Assembly: GCA_949300145.1 (NCBI GenBank)
Contig: CASGDA010000002.1
Span: 1-64,000 of the forward strand
Length of the DNA stretch: 64,000 bases
From: an uncultured Treponema sp.
Lineage (GTDB): Bacteria; Spirochaetota; Spirochaetia; Treponematales; Treponemataceae
Reading direction: 5' to 3'
The translations under genes and the position numbers were made by a program. The notes beneath the pieces are model-generated. The model made no database searches, was not told where the DNA came from, and saw only the letters and a list, made by a program, of their open reading frames with translations. Below, piece after piece: positions 32,858 through 41,800 of the stretch (position 1 is its first letter; each line of letters opens with the position of its first letter).

Positions 32858-34258
32858 TCAGAAAAGCCTCCCGATGGTTTTGATGTAACCGTCCACAAAA
32901 ATAAAGATTATTATAAACGGAAGAATCCATTTGAGGTACAGGCGTATTTTCCCGGGAAATTTTATCCCTGAACCGGTATCCGCTTCCTTAATAAAAGCGT
33001 CCCAGCCCCATCCTGCCCTGTGCGTGCAGAAAAGAAGGATAAGCAGCGCCCCCAAAGGAAGAAGGGTCGTGCTCACCAGAAAATCCTCAAGGTCAAGGAT
33101 GTTCGAACCTTCCCCGAAAGGCTTGAATCCCGACCAGACGTTGAATCCCAGGACGCAGGGCATAGAAAGCAGGGCGACAGCGACGGCGTTCACCGCGCAT
33201 GATTTTGTCCTGCTCCACTTGTGGACATCAATCCAGTAACTCGTTATGTTCTCGAAAACAGCTATCAATGTTGAAAGGGCGGCGAAGCTCATAAACACAA
33301 AGAACAGGGTGCCCCAGACACGGCTTCCGGACATATGGTTGAAAATATTCGGCATGGTGATGAAAAGAAGCTGCGGCCCGGTGTCGGGATTTATGCCGTA
33401 AGCGAAGGCCGCCGGGAAAATAATCAGTCCGCTTGTAATGGCGACGAAGGTGTCCAGCATGATAATGCGGATTGATTCCCCTGTCAGAGTGTGTTCCTTT
33501 CCGATGTACGAGCCGAATATCTCCATGGAGCCTATACCGAGGCTCAGGGTGAAGAAAGCCTGTCCCATGGCGGCGAAGACAGTCTCGCCCAGCCCCGATT
33601 CAACAGCCTTTGAAATATCCGGAAGGAGGTAGAATTTGACTCCACTGCCGCTTCCCGGAAGCGTAAGGGAGTGCGCCGCCAGGATTAAAATCAAAACGAG
33701 CAGGCAGCCCATCATCACCTTGGTTATGTTCTCCACGCCCTTTTCAAGGCCTATGCCGACAACAATGAATCCCGCCGCCACGGCAAGAATCATCCAGAAA
33801 GCCTGCCGCAGAGGGTCAGCCATAAGCCCGGAGAAAAACACGCCGACACCCGCCGGATCCAGGCCGGAGAACCCGCCCGCCGCGGATACATAGCAGTAAT
33901 ACAGCAGCCAGCCTGTTATGGTGGTGTAAAACATCATCAGAAGGTAATTGCCTGCGATGGCGAACGGACCGTATACATGCCATTTGCTACCGGGCTTCTC
34001 CAGCGTTTTAAGAGCCATGCCTATATTCTGCCTTGAAGCCCGCCCGATGGAAAATTCCATCACCATGATGGGAAGCCCCAGCAGGACAAGAAAAACCAGA
34101 TACACCAGAACAAAAAAAGCGCCTCCGTATTTTCCGGTTATATACGGAAAGCGCCACACATTCCCCAGACCGATGGCGCAGCCTGCGGAAAGAAAAATAA
34201 ACCCCAGCCGGGAACCAAGACTCTCTCTCTGCCCTGACACTACTTTCTCCTTTTTCAC
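32858..34258 (-). CDS. Neurotransmitter:sodium symporter family transporter
   Basis: A 466-residue membrane protein of the NSS (LeuT) family. The first segment contains SAGCAIGLGNVWRFPYI, the unwound helix that binds substrate and Na+ in LeuT. GLPIMVMEFSIGR follows in the second helix, and about 11 hydrophobic segments can be traced. Bacterial NSS proteins import amino acids (Trp, Tyr, Leu and others) with sodium; specificity is not readable here. It is a lone gene, separated from the beta-helix gene upstream by a strong terminator. Confidence 0.92.
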   Translation of the reverse strand: MKKEKVVSGQRESLGSRLGFIFLSAGCAIGLGNVWRFPYITGKYGGAFFVLVYLVFLVLLGLPIMVMEFSIGRASRQNIGMALKTLEKPGSKWHVYGPFAIAGNYLLMMFYTTITGWLLYYCYVSAAGGFSGLDPAGVGVFFSGLMADPLRQAFWMILAVAAGFIVVGIGLEKGVENITKVMMGCLLVLILILAAHSLTLPGSGSGVKFYLLPDISKAVESGLGETVFAAMGQAFFTLSLGIGSMEIFGSYIGKEHTLTGESIRIIMLDTFVAITSGLIIFPAAFAYGINPDTGPQLLFITMPNIFNHMSGSRVWGTLFFVFMSFAALSTLIAVFENITSYWIDVHKWSRTKSCAVNAVAVALLSMPCVLGFNVWSGFKPFGEGSNILDLEDFLVSTTLLPLGALLILLFCTHRAGWGWDAFIKEADTGSGIKFPGKIRLYLKWILPFIIIFIFVDGYIKTIGRLF

Positions 34259-34318
34259 CGCCTTGCGGCGGCATGAATGGTAAGTAATTTATATCAAAGG
34301 CCGGTAAAAATCAATGCC

Positions 34319-34351
34319 GGGAGGGGATACTCCCCGGACGTATCCCCTCCC
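34319..34351 (-). terminator. Strong hairpin between the beta-helix and transporter genes
   Basis: A perfect 12-bp GC-rich stem (GGGAGGGGATAC / GTATCCCCTCCC) with a 9-base loop, beginning 10 bases after the beta-helix stop codon. On the minus strand a short T-rich stretch follows, so it should end that transcript. Confidence 0.6.
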
Positions 34352-34360
34352 CTTTATGAA

Positions 34361-36298
34361 TCAACCCCAGATTTTAATCCTGTTGTGCCCCTTCACAACG
34401 GCAGCGAAAGGACCCGGAGGGCTGAGCCTGTCCCTTTTGCAGCCCGTGATGTCGGTGTCAAAAACAATGGGCGTTCCGTCCGGGTTTTCGTATTCGCATT
34501 CAGTGATGCGCGGCGTGGGAAGCGTATCGGAGGAGCAAACAGGCGAAACCGCCGACAGGAGGGATTCGTCAGCGTCGAATTCGATGTAAAGCCCGTCCCC
34601 GTCCTCGGTGAACCGGACGCCGGGATTCTTTTCCGAAATTACAGCGCCGCTTTCCTTCTCGTAGCTTTTCGCGCCGTTGTAGTACACGTTCCCGGAAATA
34701 TACACGGGCTGCTTCACAAGGGCGAACATACTGTGGTCGTCGTTGCCGAGGGAACGCACCTTCCCGCTGTATTCCTCCATCGAAGCCGGACACCCGTTGT
34801 AATCGGCTGTTCCGGAGGTGGACTGCTCGGTGTAAACGGGCGCGCCGCCGATGTAAATATTCCTGATTATCCTGTCATCACCGCTGTAAACGATTGTGGT
34901 TCCGGCGACCTTCGTGGTATGCGGGAAATGATAGGGCGTCGATCTGTCAAGGACAGGCTCCCTTCTCATCGTGCCGCAGCAAAGGTTGTTGATGTACGCG
35001 CCGCCCTGGGCGATGTTGTCGAAGTTGTAACCGGAGGCGAAAATATTGTTGTCTACAATGTACGGTCCGTGGGTTACCTCCACGAAAAGATCCCTGTCAT
35101 TTTTCCGGAAAATATTGCGGCTGACCCTCGCCCCCTGCGCCTGCCAGTCAAGCCAGATACCGAGGGTTGTGTCATGGATATAATTGTCATGGATCTGCAC
35201 GTCCAGAGCCGCATGGAGTTTTATGCCGGCGATTTCATAACCGAAATTTTCATGCTTGGTCGCTATGTTCCAGATTTCATTGTTGTATATTTCGCTGAAA
35301 ATACATCCGAGGTGACCTACAATTCCGTTCTGTCCGTTATCGTGAATCCGGTTGTTGCGGACGATATGACCGCCTGTCCTTTCCTTCGACCATCCGCTTT
35401 CCAGGGCGCGGAAAACAACCTCCATCTGGTAGTGGTAGCCCGGCTTCCTGTAATACCGTGTGGATTCGTTGTGCCCCGTTGATATTTCCTTTCCAAGACT
35501 GACGGCGGAACATTTTGAATCGTGGATGTCGCAGTCTTCGATTATCCATCCCTTCGCCCAATGCGGGCCGATAAGTCCCGGCTGGTCCGCCGTGGGAGGC
35601 GCCCACTGGGTGGCGGCCTGGCACAGCTCGAATCCCCTGACCGTTATATAATTTATGCCTGTCCGTTCCGGGTAGAAAACCGCCGGACGCACGTTCACCT
35701 CCACGATCTCCTCGTTGGGGTTGTAACCGTGGAAGTTCGCCCATACCGTCGTGTTCTCATTGTCTACGGAGGCATACCAGGTGTACACGGTGAAATCGCT
35801 GTCCGCTATCTTTTCCCTGTGTTTTGTCCACGGCGGATTGAAGCCCTCCTCCCTTTTCACGGGATTCTCCACCTCCTTGAGGGAAGGCGCCTCGTACAGG
35901 GATTTTCCGTTCAGGTACACGTCGGCAGTGTGGAGCGCGTAATCGACCGGATAAATGAGCCAGTCCCCTTTCAGGACAGTGTCGAAGGGGTTGCCGTACC
36001 GGAAGAAAGAGTTTGGGATTGTCACCTTCCACACGCCGTTCCCCTCGTCCTGCCATCCGGTGACAGGCTCGGAACCCTTGATTACAACCTTCTCCCCGTC
36101 CGCAGCCGTGTAAGTGATGCGCTGAAGCTTCTTCCCGCTGTTCACGGGTCTAACCCATTCCCGGTACTCGCCGCCGTGAACGACGACTGTATCCCCGGCG
36201 TCAGCCACGGAAGCGGCCCTGGAAATCGTCCTGAACGGGTAATCCTCGGTTCCGCTGTTCAAATCTGAACCCATAACCGACACATGATACGTAAGCAT
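34361..36298 (-). CDS. Right-handed beta-helix protein, probably carbohydrate-active
   Basis: A 645-residue protein. The start YHVSVMGSDLNSGTEDYPF is the typical opening of DUF1565-type parallel beta-helices. The middle (about 210-420) repeats turns such as GGHIVRNNRIHDNGQNGIV, IYNNEIWNI and VQIHDNYIHDTTLGIW, which build the helix. Trp and acidic residues are frequent (WAPPTADQPG, WLDWQAQG), as in polysaccharide lyases and glycosidases with this fold, including GH141-like enzymes, but no family can be fixed. No signal peptide is seen, so it may act on imported oligosaccharides. It is a lone gene ending at the hairpin at 34319. Confidence 0.78.
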   Translation of the reverse strand: MLTYHVSVMGSDLNSGTEDYPFRTISRAASVADAGDTVVVHGGEYREWVRPVNSGKKLQRITYTAADGEKVVIKGSEPVTGWQDEGNGVWKVTIPNSFFRYGNPFDTVLKGDWLIYPVDYALHTADVYLNGKSLYEAPSLKEVENPVKREEGFNPPWTKHREKIADSDFTVYTWYASVDNENTTVWANFHGYNPNEEIVEVNVRPAVFYPERTGINYITVRGFELCQAATQWAPPTADQPGLIGPHWAKGWIIEDCDIHDSKCSAVSLGKEISTGHNESTRYYRKPGYHYQMEVVFRALESGWSKERTGGHIVRNNRIHDNGQNGIVGHLGCIFSEIYNNEIWNIATKHENFGYEIAGIKLHAALDVQIHDNYIHDTTLGIWLDWQAQGARVSRNIFRKNDRDLFVEVTHGPYIVDNNIFASGYNFDNIAQGGAYINNLCCGTMRREPVLDRSTPYHFPHTTKVAGTTIVYSGDDRIIRNIYIGGAPVYTEQSTSGTADYNGCPASMEEYSGKVRSLGNDDHSMFALVKQPVYISGNVYYNGAKSYEKESGAVISEKNPGVRFTEDGDGLYIEFDADESLLSAVSPVCSSDTLPTPRITECEYENPDGTPIVFDTDITGCKRDRLSPPGPFAAVVKGHNRIKIWG

Positions 36299-36622
36299 TT
36301 CAACCCCTCCTGCTTTGACCTTTAACTGCTCCGGATGTCATAAATGAATACCGGAATTTCGTGCACGAGCACATATATGCGCCCAAAACATACATTGAAA
36401 GTCCATTTCATGTCAAGGGAAAAACTGCCGCCTCCGGATTAAACCTGCCAACATCCGCCGTATATATGTCACGGACACAAATGGCACCACAGAAAAAAAA
36501 TATTATGAAATCACCGTTCCGGTGGACGAAGAAACCTCGAAAAGAGAAAGAAGGGTCATCATCTCACCTGAGTGATGGGCCGCGCACAATATGCGGCGGA
36601 AACGGCGCGCCCTGCTTCCATC
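36299..36622. other. Intergenic region upstream of the beta-helix gene
   Basis: About 320 bases between the beta-helix start and the end of the PBP1C gene. I see no convincing gene, RNA or strong hairpin; an AGGAGG-like sequence for the beta-helix gene lies at its left end. It probably holds that gene's promoter. Confidence 0.5.
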
Positions 36623-38887
36623 CTACTGCACGTTCACAGTGACGGAGGAGGCGGCGGCGGGGTCTTCCGTGCGCACTTCAAGATGCATGGTTCCCGGCGT
36701 CAGGGGAACGTACCACACAAAGGGCGGCGCCACGGTCTCAAACAGGGTGCCGTTCACGTACAGGGAGGCGCACCTGCCGTAGCCGGTGCAGTCAACCCGC
36801 AGCTTCTGGGAGCCGGCAGGAATTGACGGATCCCAGACAAACACGGCCCCGTCCACCGGATACAGTATTTCCGGGCGCGTCCCGGCGGAAAGAGAGCCGG
36901 CTCCCTCCCTGCCGCTGAGCCAGCGCTGGTATTCCGGGGGATACCGCACCTGCACACGTCCGCCCGCGCTGTAATGCCAGGTGCACACCTGCCGGCTGTT
37001 AAGTCCGGCGACCGGTATGTATTCACCGGCGACCGAGGTGCACAGCGGCCCCGGCGCCATCCCGGAGACAATGCAGACAGGAGCCTTTCTGTACGCGGCG
37101 GGCTCGGGAAAATCACGGGCGGAACCGGTATCCCGTTCCGTCAGAGTGTCGAGCAGAAGCCGGACAACGCCCGCCGGTATGGAGCTGCCCGTTTCCCGCA
37201 GGACGGTTTCCCCGGTAAAATTGCCCATCCACACCCCGACAGTGTAGCGGGTTGTTGAACCCAGCGCGATGATGTTCTGGAACTGGTTTGATGTGCCCGT
37301 TTTGAATATGGATGGATACGGTGTGTTGAAAACTTCCGCGAAACCGAAGCCCAGCGCCCTGGCGCGCCGATCGGACAGCATACTGCATATCACCGCCGCA
37401 GTGTCGGCGGAAAAAACCGTCCCGCGCTCCGCCGCCGCACAGTCGTCCGGGACAGCCTCAACGCGCAGCTCCGGAATGGAGCCGCCGCGGGCGAACACGC
37501 TGAACGCCCGGGTAAGTTCAAGCAGCGTCACCTCTCCGCTTCCAAGCGCAAGGGAAAGCCCCGTCCGCCCGCGTTCCCCTTCCAGTGAATCAAAGCCGAG
37601 CTGCGACAGCGTTCCCATGAAATTATCCACTCCGAGCCGGTACAGCAGGTACACGGCGGGAATATTCAGACTGGACGCAAGTGCGGTGCGCATCAGGACG
37701 GGCCCGTTGTAGCGGTTGTTGAAATTCAGCGGGACGTACACTTCCTCCGAGCCGAAATCCATGGGTACATCGGCGAACACGGTCGCCGGACTGAATCCCT
37801 GTTCCAGCGCGGCGGCGTAGAGGAAGGGCTTCATGGTGCTGCCGCTCTGGTTGCGGACCGTCACGCCGTCTATCTGCCCGGCGTCGTCACTGAAAAAGTC
37901 GCCGCCCGACCAGCAGATGATTTCACCGGTATAGTTATCCACGGCGAAAAGCGCGCCCTGCGAAAGCCGGGCGTCCCGGTTCATCTCAAGCCGGGTGTTG
38001 ATTTCCCGTTCCATGGCTTCTGTAAGGGAAGCGTCTACAGACAGGCGGAGTTCCGCCGGAAGGTTACGGCCTTCCCCGGCGGCTTTTTCCCGGATATGGT
38101 TTATGAAATGGGGCATCCTCATGGGATAGACATAGCGTTCCGGCGGACTGACCTCCGCGAGCCATTCCTCCCGGCTTGCGGAAAACCCCGTGCGGCCGCC
38201 GGTTTCCATCGCGGCGTCATAAGCGGCTCCGGGATGCGTGAAGGGGTTGTACGCCGCCGGCCGCCTGAGCAGCACCGCAAGCAGGTGAATCCGCGCGTCG
38301 GAAAGCTGCGCCGGTGTACAGCCGAAAAAAGTACGGGCGGCGGAACCTATGCCCTCCGCCTGTGACCCGAACGGGACGGAATTGAGGTACAGCTCCAGAA
38401 TCCGCTCTTTTGAAAGCTTTGATTCAATGCGGAGAGCCGTCCATGCCTCTGCGGCCTTGACCCGCAGCGTCACCGGCTTTCCGGCTTCCCGCGGAACGAC
38501 CATCCGGGCAAGCTGCATGGTGATTGTGGACGCCCCGCTCACCGCCTGTCCGGCGGACAGGTTCTGGAACAGGGCGCGGATCAGGGCGGCGAAATCTATC
38601 CCCCCGTGGCGGTAGAAGTTCCGGTCCTCAGCCGCGACAAACACCTCCCCGATGCGGGCGGGAAGGCCGGACAAAGCGTACCATTCGCGCCGGAGTCCGT
38701 CCTCCAGCGGAAGCACCTGCAGCAGCTGTCCTTCGCGGTCGTATACCCTGGTACTGCACGGGCGGCTCATGAATTCCTCCAGCCGCGGGAACGGCAGCAG
38801 CGCCATCCCCGCCCGCACCGCCAGCCACAGAAGCAGGCATCCTCCGGCGGTTACAAGAACGGGCAGTATCTTATTCCGAAATGACAA
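36623..38887 (-). CDS. pbpC: Penicillin-binding protein 1C (transglycosylase/transpeptidase)
   Basis: A 754-residue bifunctional peptidoglycan synthase. After a membrane anchor (about residues 8-30) come the transglycosylase domain, with AAEDRNFYRHGGIDF (Glu87) and GASTITMQLARM, and the transpeptidase domain, with STMK at 350-353, SLN at 406-408 and KTG at 529-531. A C-terminal BiPBP-type beta domain (about 660-754) follows. The start is taken as the TTG at 38887, with AAAGG seven bases upstream, giving MSFRNKILPV and a 17-base overlap with the alpha-2-macroglobulin gene; no ATG fits before the anchor. The pairing with an alpha-2-macroglobulin is classical: one repairs the wall while the other traps proteases. 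Confidence 0.9.
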   Translation of the reverse strand: MSFRNKILPVLVTAGGCLLLWLAVRAGMALLPFPRLEEFMSRPCSTRVYDREGQLLQVLPLEDGLRREWYALSGLPARIGEVFVAAEDRNFYRHGGIDFAALIRALFQNLSAGQAVSGASTITMQLARMVVPREAGKPVTLRVKAAEAWTALRIESKLSKERILELYLNSVPFGSQAEGIGSAARTFFGCTPAQLSDARIHLLAVLLRRPAAYNPFTHPGAAYDAAMETGGRTGFSASREEWLAEVSPPERYVYPMRMPHFINHIREKAAGEGRNLPAELRLSVDASLTEAMEREINTRLEMNRDARLSQGALFAVDNYTGEIICWSGGDFFSDDAGQIDGVTVRNQSGSTMKPFLYAAALEQGFSPATVFADVPMDFGSEEVYVPLNFNNRYNGPVLMRTALASSLNIPAVYLLYRLGVDNFMGTLSQLGFDSLEGERGRTGLSLALGSGEVTLLELTRAFSVFARGGSIPELRVEAVPDDCAAAERGTVFSADTAAVICSMLSDRRARALGFGFAEVFNTPYPSIFKTGTSNQFQNIIALGSTTRYTVGVWMGNFTGETVLRETGSSIPAGVVRLLLDTLTERDTGSARDFPEPAAYRKAPVCIVSGMAPGPLCTSVAGEYIPVAGLNSRQVCTWHYSAGGRVQVRYPPEYQRWLSGREGAGSLSAGTRPEILYPVDGAVFVWDPSIPAGSQKLRVDCTGYGRCASLYVNGTLFETVAPPFVWYVPLTPGTMHLEVRTEDPAAASSVTVNVQ

Positions 38888-41800
38888 ACACACCGCCTTT
38901 CGACCTTCCGAACACCTCCGGCTCGTACATGCATTCCGCGGTGGCGGAGGGCACGTTGAATTCACCGTTGCGGACGGTACGGAAAAGGAATTCCACCTGC
39001 TGCCGTCCTTTGCGGAAGGCGTCCCAGAAATACCGGACTTCGTTGTCGTAGATTTCCTGGGAAGACAGGCCGAAATTCCAGCGCTCGTATGCGGAGCGTC
39101 CGTCATTTTCCTCCTGTTCCGCCAGGGCTGTGCCGACGAACTGCTCCGTGGTGGCAAAGGCCGCATTCAGTACCTCGGCGCCGGAAGGAATGGGAACCCG
39201 CAGCGCCACAAAGGTTCTGTCCCTGGTGGTGGAAACGGTTGCCCGCGCCCGGTAAATCTTTCCGGCTTCAAGCCGGTTTCCGGTCACGGTTTCCCCGGTC
39301 GCCGCGTCGGTGATATCAACAAAAACACTGAGCCCCTCTTCCCGTGCAAACTGCTGTTCATAGGGCAGCGGATATTTCATGGACAGGGTGTAGAACATAT
39401 TTCCCCTGCCGTCTTTGGTGAATTCAACAGGCACTTCTTTTCCTTCGGGAACGCCGGAGGCGGTCAGGCCGCTTACCGACAGGGTTGCTTCCTCCGGTTT
39501 TGCAGCGGCGCCTTTGAAAGACGCCGTCAACACTTCCCTGCCGTCCAATTCAGCGGTTCCCGTGAAGTCCAGCTTTTCCAGATTGTTCGCCTCTATGTAG
39601 GCGGCGACGGCTTCCAGAACCCGCGCCGTGGACGCGGTGTTTTTCCAGTAACCGTTTCCCGCCCGCTGCAGTTCCAGCAGGTTGAACAACAGGCGGCCGT
39701 TCATGCCGTCGGTGTAGTCCAGGGCGGTGAAAAACTGGAGCAGCAGGGCGTTCCGTTCCGATTCATCATTAAAGAACATCCAGGGCGAGGTGTTGAATTC
39801 CGGATCGGTGATATCAACGCCCCTGGTTGTCGGCCGGGTGTGTGCGCGGATTTCCTCCGCCACGGCCACGGCTTCCTCCCGGCGGCCGGCGGTCAGATAC
39901 ATTAAACCGCAGAGGGCTTTCTCTGAAAATCCGGCCCCTTCCATCCCGTACACCTTCTGTATCATGGAAGCGGTAACGCGGTATCCCAGTTTTTGCAGGA
40001 TATACAGGGAGTAAGCCTGGAAATAGGTATTTTTTGACAGGTACTCATCCTGACGGGCATCAAGGATGTATCCGATCAGTGCATCAATATCAATATTGCG
40101 GTCAACAGATATATCTTTTTCCAAAGCCCCGGCAATCAGTTCGGCAAACCGTAATGAAGGTGCCAGCGAAGCATCAGAACTGTTTTTCCAATAGGGGAAA
40201 CCACCATCAGATTTTTGGGTTGTACTCCAGTCTTTTATTTCACGCGCAATCAGCCTCCGGGGATTTGAGACTTCACTTTCAAGCCCGAACACATCAATGT
40301 AATCACTGAAATACAACAGAGGTATCATGGCGGAGCACCGCTGCTCAAGACAACCATAGGGATACCGGAACACATAGGAAACGGCTTCCGTCAGGGTTCC
40401 CAGCCGGGTGGGATCAAGGGACACATACACGGAAGCGTCATTTTCCGCGGTGATGCCTGACGGCAGGACAATGTGTTCTTTCACCGAGGCTTTGCCCTTC
40501 TCCTCCACACTGCCGGAAGAAACTTCGCCGGTGGTGGTGACCGTCTCGTAAATCAGCGGCTTGTCTATTTCCAGCGGTTTTATAATCCGCTCGTTCAATA
40601 CGTCGGATTTGACGGTAAAGGATACGGTCACCACGCCGCTGTTTTCCGCCTTCATGTCAAACAACGCCGGAACAGTCCTGCCGGCGGGAACGGTGACCGT
40701 TTTTACCGCGGTTCCGGCAACGGAAGCCTTTCCCGCTTTTACGGCTGTGCCCGCTTCAGCGGCTTTCTCCGCCGAAGATTCGGAGCCGGAGGTTATTTCC
40801 ATTGTCACGGTCGCGGTATGGTCTTTTCCGTCCAGATTGGAAATAACCACACCTATATCAGAAACATCCCCCTCCCGCAAACGGCGGGGCAGCACGTCCC
40901 GCGCGCTGAGGGGATTGTTCACAATCATTTTGTCCTCTGTCCGGGCAAAACAGTCATCCTTCATGCCGATGGCGGTGACGCGGTATTCCGTCAGGTTGTC
41001 CGGCAATTTAAATGAACAGGTGACGGTGCCGTCCGCACCGGTTATCAGCACCGGCTCAAAAACGGCGGTCGGGTCAAAGTTTTTCCGCTCATTCAGTTTG
41101 TCGCCGCCCTGATCCCCGCCGTAAAGATTGCGCACCTCGTAGGTGACCGGATCCATCAGCAGGGAACGGGAATCATCTCCGGCGACACGGCCGGGGAAAA
41201 GGAATTCATCATAGAAAAACTCAATCGGGTCGGGAACATGGTAGTCAATCAAATCGATGACGCCCCTGTCCACCGCCATCAGCGTCAGCTCCGCACCGGC
41301 AAGCGGCCTGCCGTCTTTTTCGGCGGTCAGCGTAAATGTCGCCGTCTCGCCGGGCCGGTAGGAGGCCTTGTCCTGGGTGACGGTTATGTCGAATTCCTTC
41401 AGTGAGGTGTCCACATGAAGGGCGACGGAGCCGAAGTATCCTTTGGGCTTATCCATGTCCCGGGTGTAAAAATCGTGGCCGGGTTCCTTTGTCCTGACTG
41501 AATAGGAGGAAACCGCCACATACACCACCGGAAGGTATTTTTCATCGACAGGAACTTCCAGCACTGTCGTGGGTTCATCCAGATGGAACACTTTTTCAGA
41601 GAAAATGGTTTCCCGTTCCACCGTCATCAGGTAGGTGCCGGAAGGCAGCGGGCTTTGCAGCATGATCCGGGCGGTGTCCCCTACGTCGTACAGGGTTTTA
41701 TCCGCGACAAGCGGAATTTCGTCGGAGGAATCACCGTAATAATAGGACCAGTCGGAACCGGACACGTAGAAGCTCCGCTCCGTGATGACCTGCCTGTCTT

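Noticed and set aside
34277-36268. Plus-strand frames over the beta-helix gene
   Set aside because: Shadows of the minus-strand protein with beta-helix turns; no ribosome-binding site or family match.
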